In this document: positions 6,910 to 7,329 of the stretch, piece after piece
Position numbering within the stretch: position 1 is the stretch's first letter
How the letters are laid out: the number at the start of each line of letters is the position of its first letter
From: Planctomycetota bacterium
GTDB taxonomy: Bacteria > Planctomycetota > Planctomycetia > Isosphaerales > Isosphaeraceae
Assembly: GCA_021807585.1 (NCBI GenBank)
Contig: JAKBCQ010000117.1
Span: 1-7,329 of the forward strand
Length of the DNA: 7,329 bases
Reading direction: 5' to 3'
Position numbers and translations under genes: made by a program
Notes under the pieces: generated by a model
The model's input: only the letters and a program-made list of their open reading frames with translations
What the model was told of the DNA's origin: nothing
Database searches by the model: none

Positions 6910-7329
6910 TTAAAGCGCGACGTGAACGCCGGGACTCATCGTCGCCGAGACCGTCACCGACCGCAGGTACGTCCCCTTGGCCGCCGCGGGCTTGAGACCG
7001 CGCAGGTAATTGAGAAACGTCGTCACGTTTTCAATTAAATTCTCCTCGGGGAAGCTAAGCTTGCCGACGGGAACGGCGACGTTTCCCCCCTTGTCGTTGC
7101 GGAATTCGATTTTGCCGGCCTTGAACTCGCGCACCGCCGACGTGATGTCGGTCGCGACGGTTCCCGAGCGGGGCGAAGGCATCAAACCGCGCGGGCCGAG
7201 GATTCGACCGAGCGGGCCGACGACCCCCATCATATCGGGAGTCGCAAGCGCGACGTCGAAATCCATCACCCCCGCCTTGATCTTTTGCGCCAGGTCGTCG
7301 CCGCCGACGATGTCCGCCCCAGCGGCGAG
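6910..7329 (-). CDS. rplA: Large ribosomal subunit protein uL1, C-terminal part (partial)
   Basis: The last 139 residues of L1, the rRNA-binding protein of the mobile L1 stalk that handles deacylated tRNA at the E site. The frame is open from the right edge ([20 protein letters not shown]) to a TAA at 6910-6912; a GTG at 7267-7269 is an internal Val codon, not a start. Family landmarks are GADIVGG near the edge, [14 protein letters not shown], the highly conserved [31 protein letters not shown], and the C-terminal [19 protein letters not shown]1 proteins are usually about 230 residues, so about 90-100 residues lie beyond the window. The protein ends soon after SATMSPGV, several residues shorter than E. 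coli L1. In many bacteria L1 also represses its own operon through a leader site upstream of rplK, which would be outside this window. Confidence 0.98.
   Translation of the reverse strand, partial: LAAGADIVGGDDLAQKIKAGVMDFDVALATPDMMGVVGPLGRILGPRGLMPSPRSGTVATDITSAVREFKAGKIEFRNDKGGNVAVPVGKLSFPEENLIENVTTFLNYLRGLKPAAAKGTYLRSVTVSATMSPGVHVAL

Noticed and set aside
7267..7269. GTG as a start codon for a short L1-like protein
   Set aside because: The frame stays open to the window edge and the upstream residues ([11 protein letters not shown]) match the L1 family, so this is an internal Val codon.
1..7329. Mobile element, CRISPR array, tRNA or new defence system
   Set aside because: No transposase, regularly spaced repeats, cloverleaf or clustered unknown genes are visible. 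The window is mostly core translation and transcription genes.

Overview
The window is a high-GC bacterial chromosome segment carrying the left (3') part of a ribosomal-protein/RNA-polymerase cluster on the minus strand, facing two plus-strand genes of the cell-envelope/extracellular type. The proteins suggest a member of the Planctomycetota, probably a high-GC lineage near Isosphaerales/Gemmatales. The reasons are the wording of the RpoB rifampicin region, the L10 start (MSKYVKELMVEQL), and a CBM9-like C-terminal domain next to a PD40 beta-propeller protein. This placement is inferred from pattern memory, not from a search.

Layout from left to right. Positions 1-483 (+) are the 3' end of a gene whose product ends in a probable CBM9/DOMON-like beta-sandwich. 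After 34 bp comes a secreted TolB-like/PD40 propeller protein (518-1471, +). A 233-bp convergent gap (1472-1704) holds a short TAA repeat, small palindromes and a strong intrinsic terminator oriented for the minus strand. The minus strand then carries rpoB (1705-5409), rplL (5632-6036), rplJ (6259-6831) and the 3' part of rplA (6910-7329, running off the right edge). In transcription order this is rplA - rplJ - rplL - rpoB, the standard bacterial order; rplK, nusG and secE would be expected beyond the right edge.

How the genes work together. L1 forms the mobile stalk at the ribosomal E site. L10 and L7/L12 form the GTPase-recruiting stalk. RpoB is the beta subunit of RNA polymerase. Co-transcription would couple translation and transcription capacity. 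The two plus-strand genes are unrelated to this and may form their own small transcription unit.

The main oddity is what is absent. In most bacteria rpoC follows rpoB directly. Here rpoB is followed within about 40 nt by a 17-bp stem with a T6 tract and then by a convergent, unrelated gene, so rpoC must lie elsewhere. Other points worth a look are changed residues in the rifampicin pocket of RpoB, two structured 222-bp spacers flanking rplL, and an L10 C-terminus that looks long enough for more than two L12 dimers. I see no mobile element, CRISPR array, tRNA or rRNA gene, and nothing that I can honestly call a new multi-gene system.
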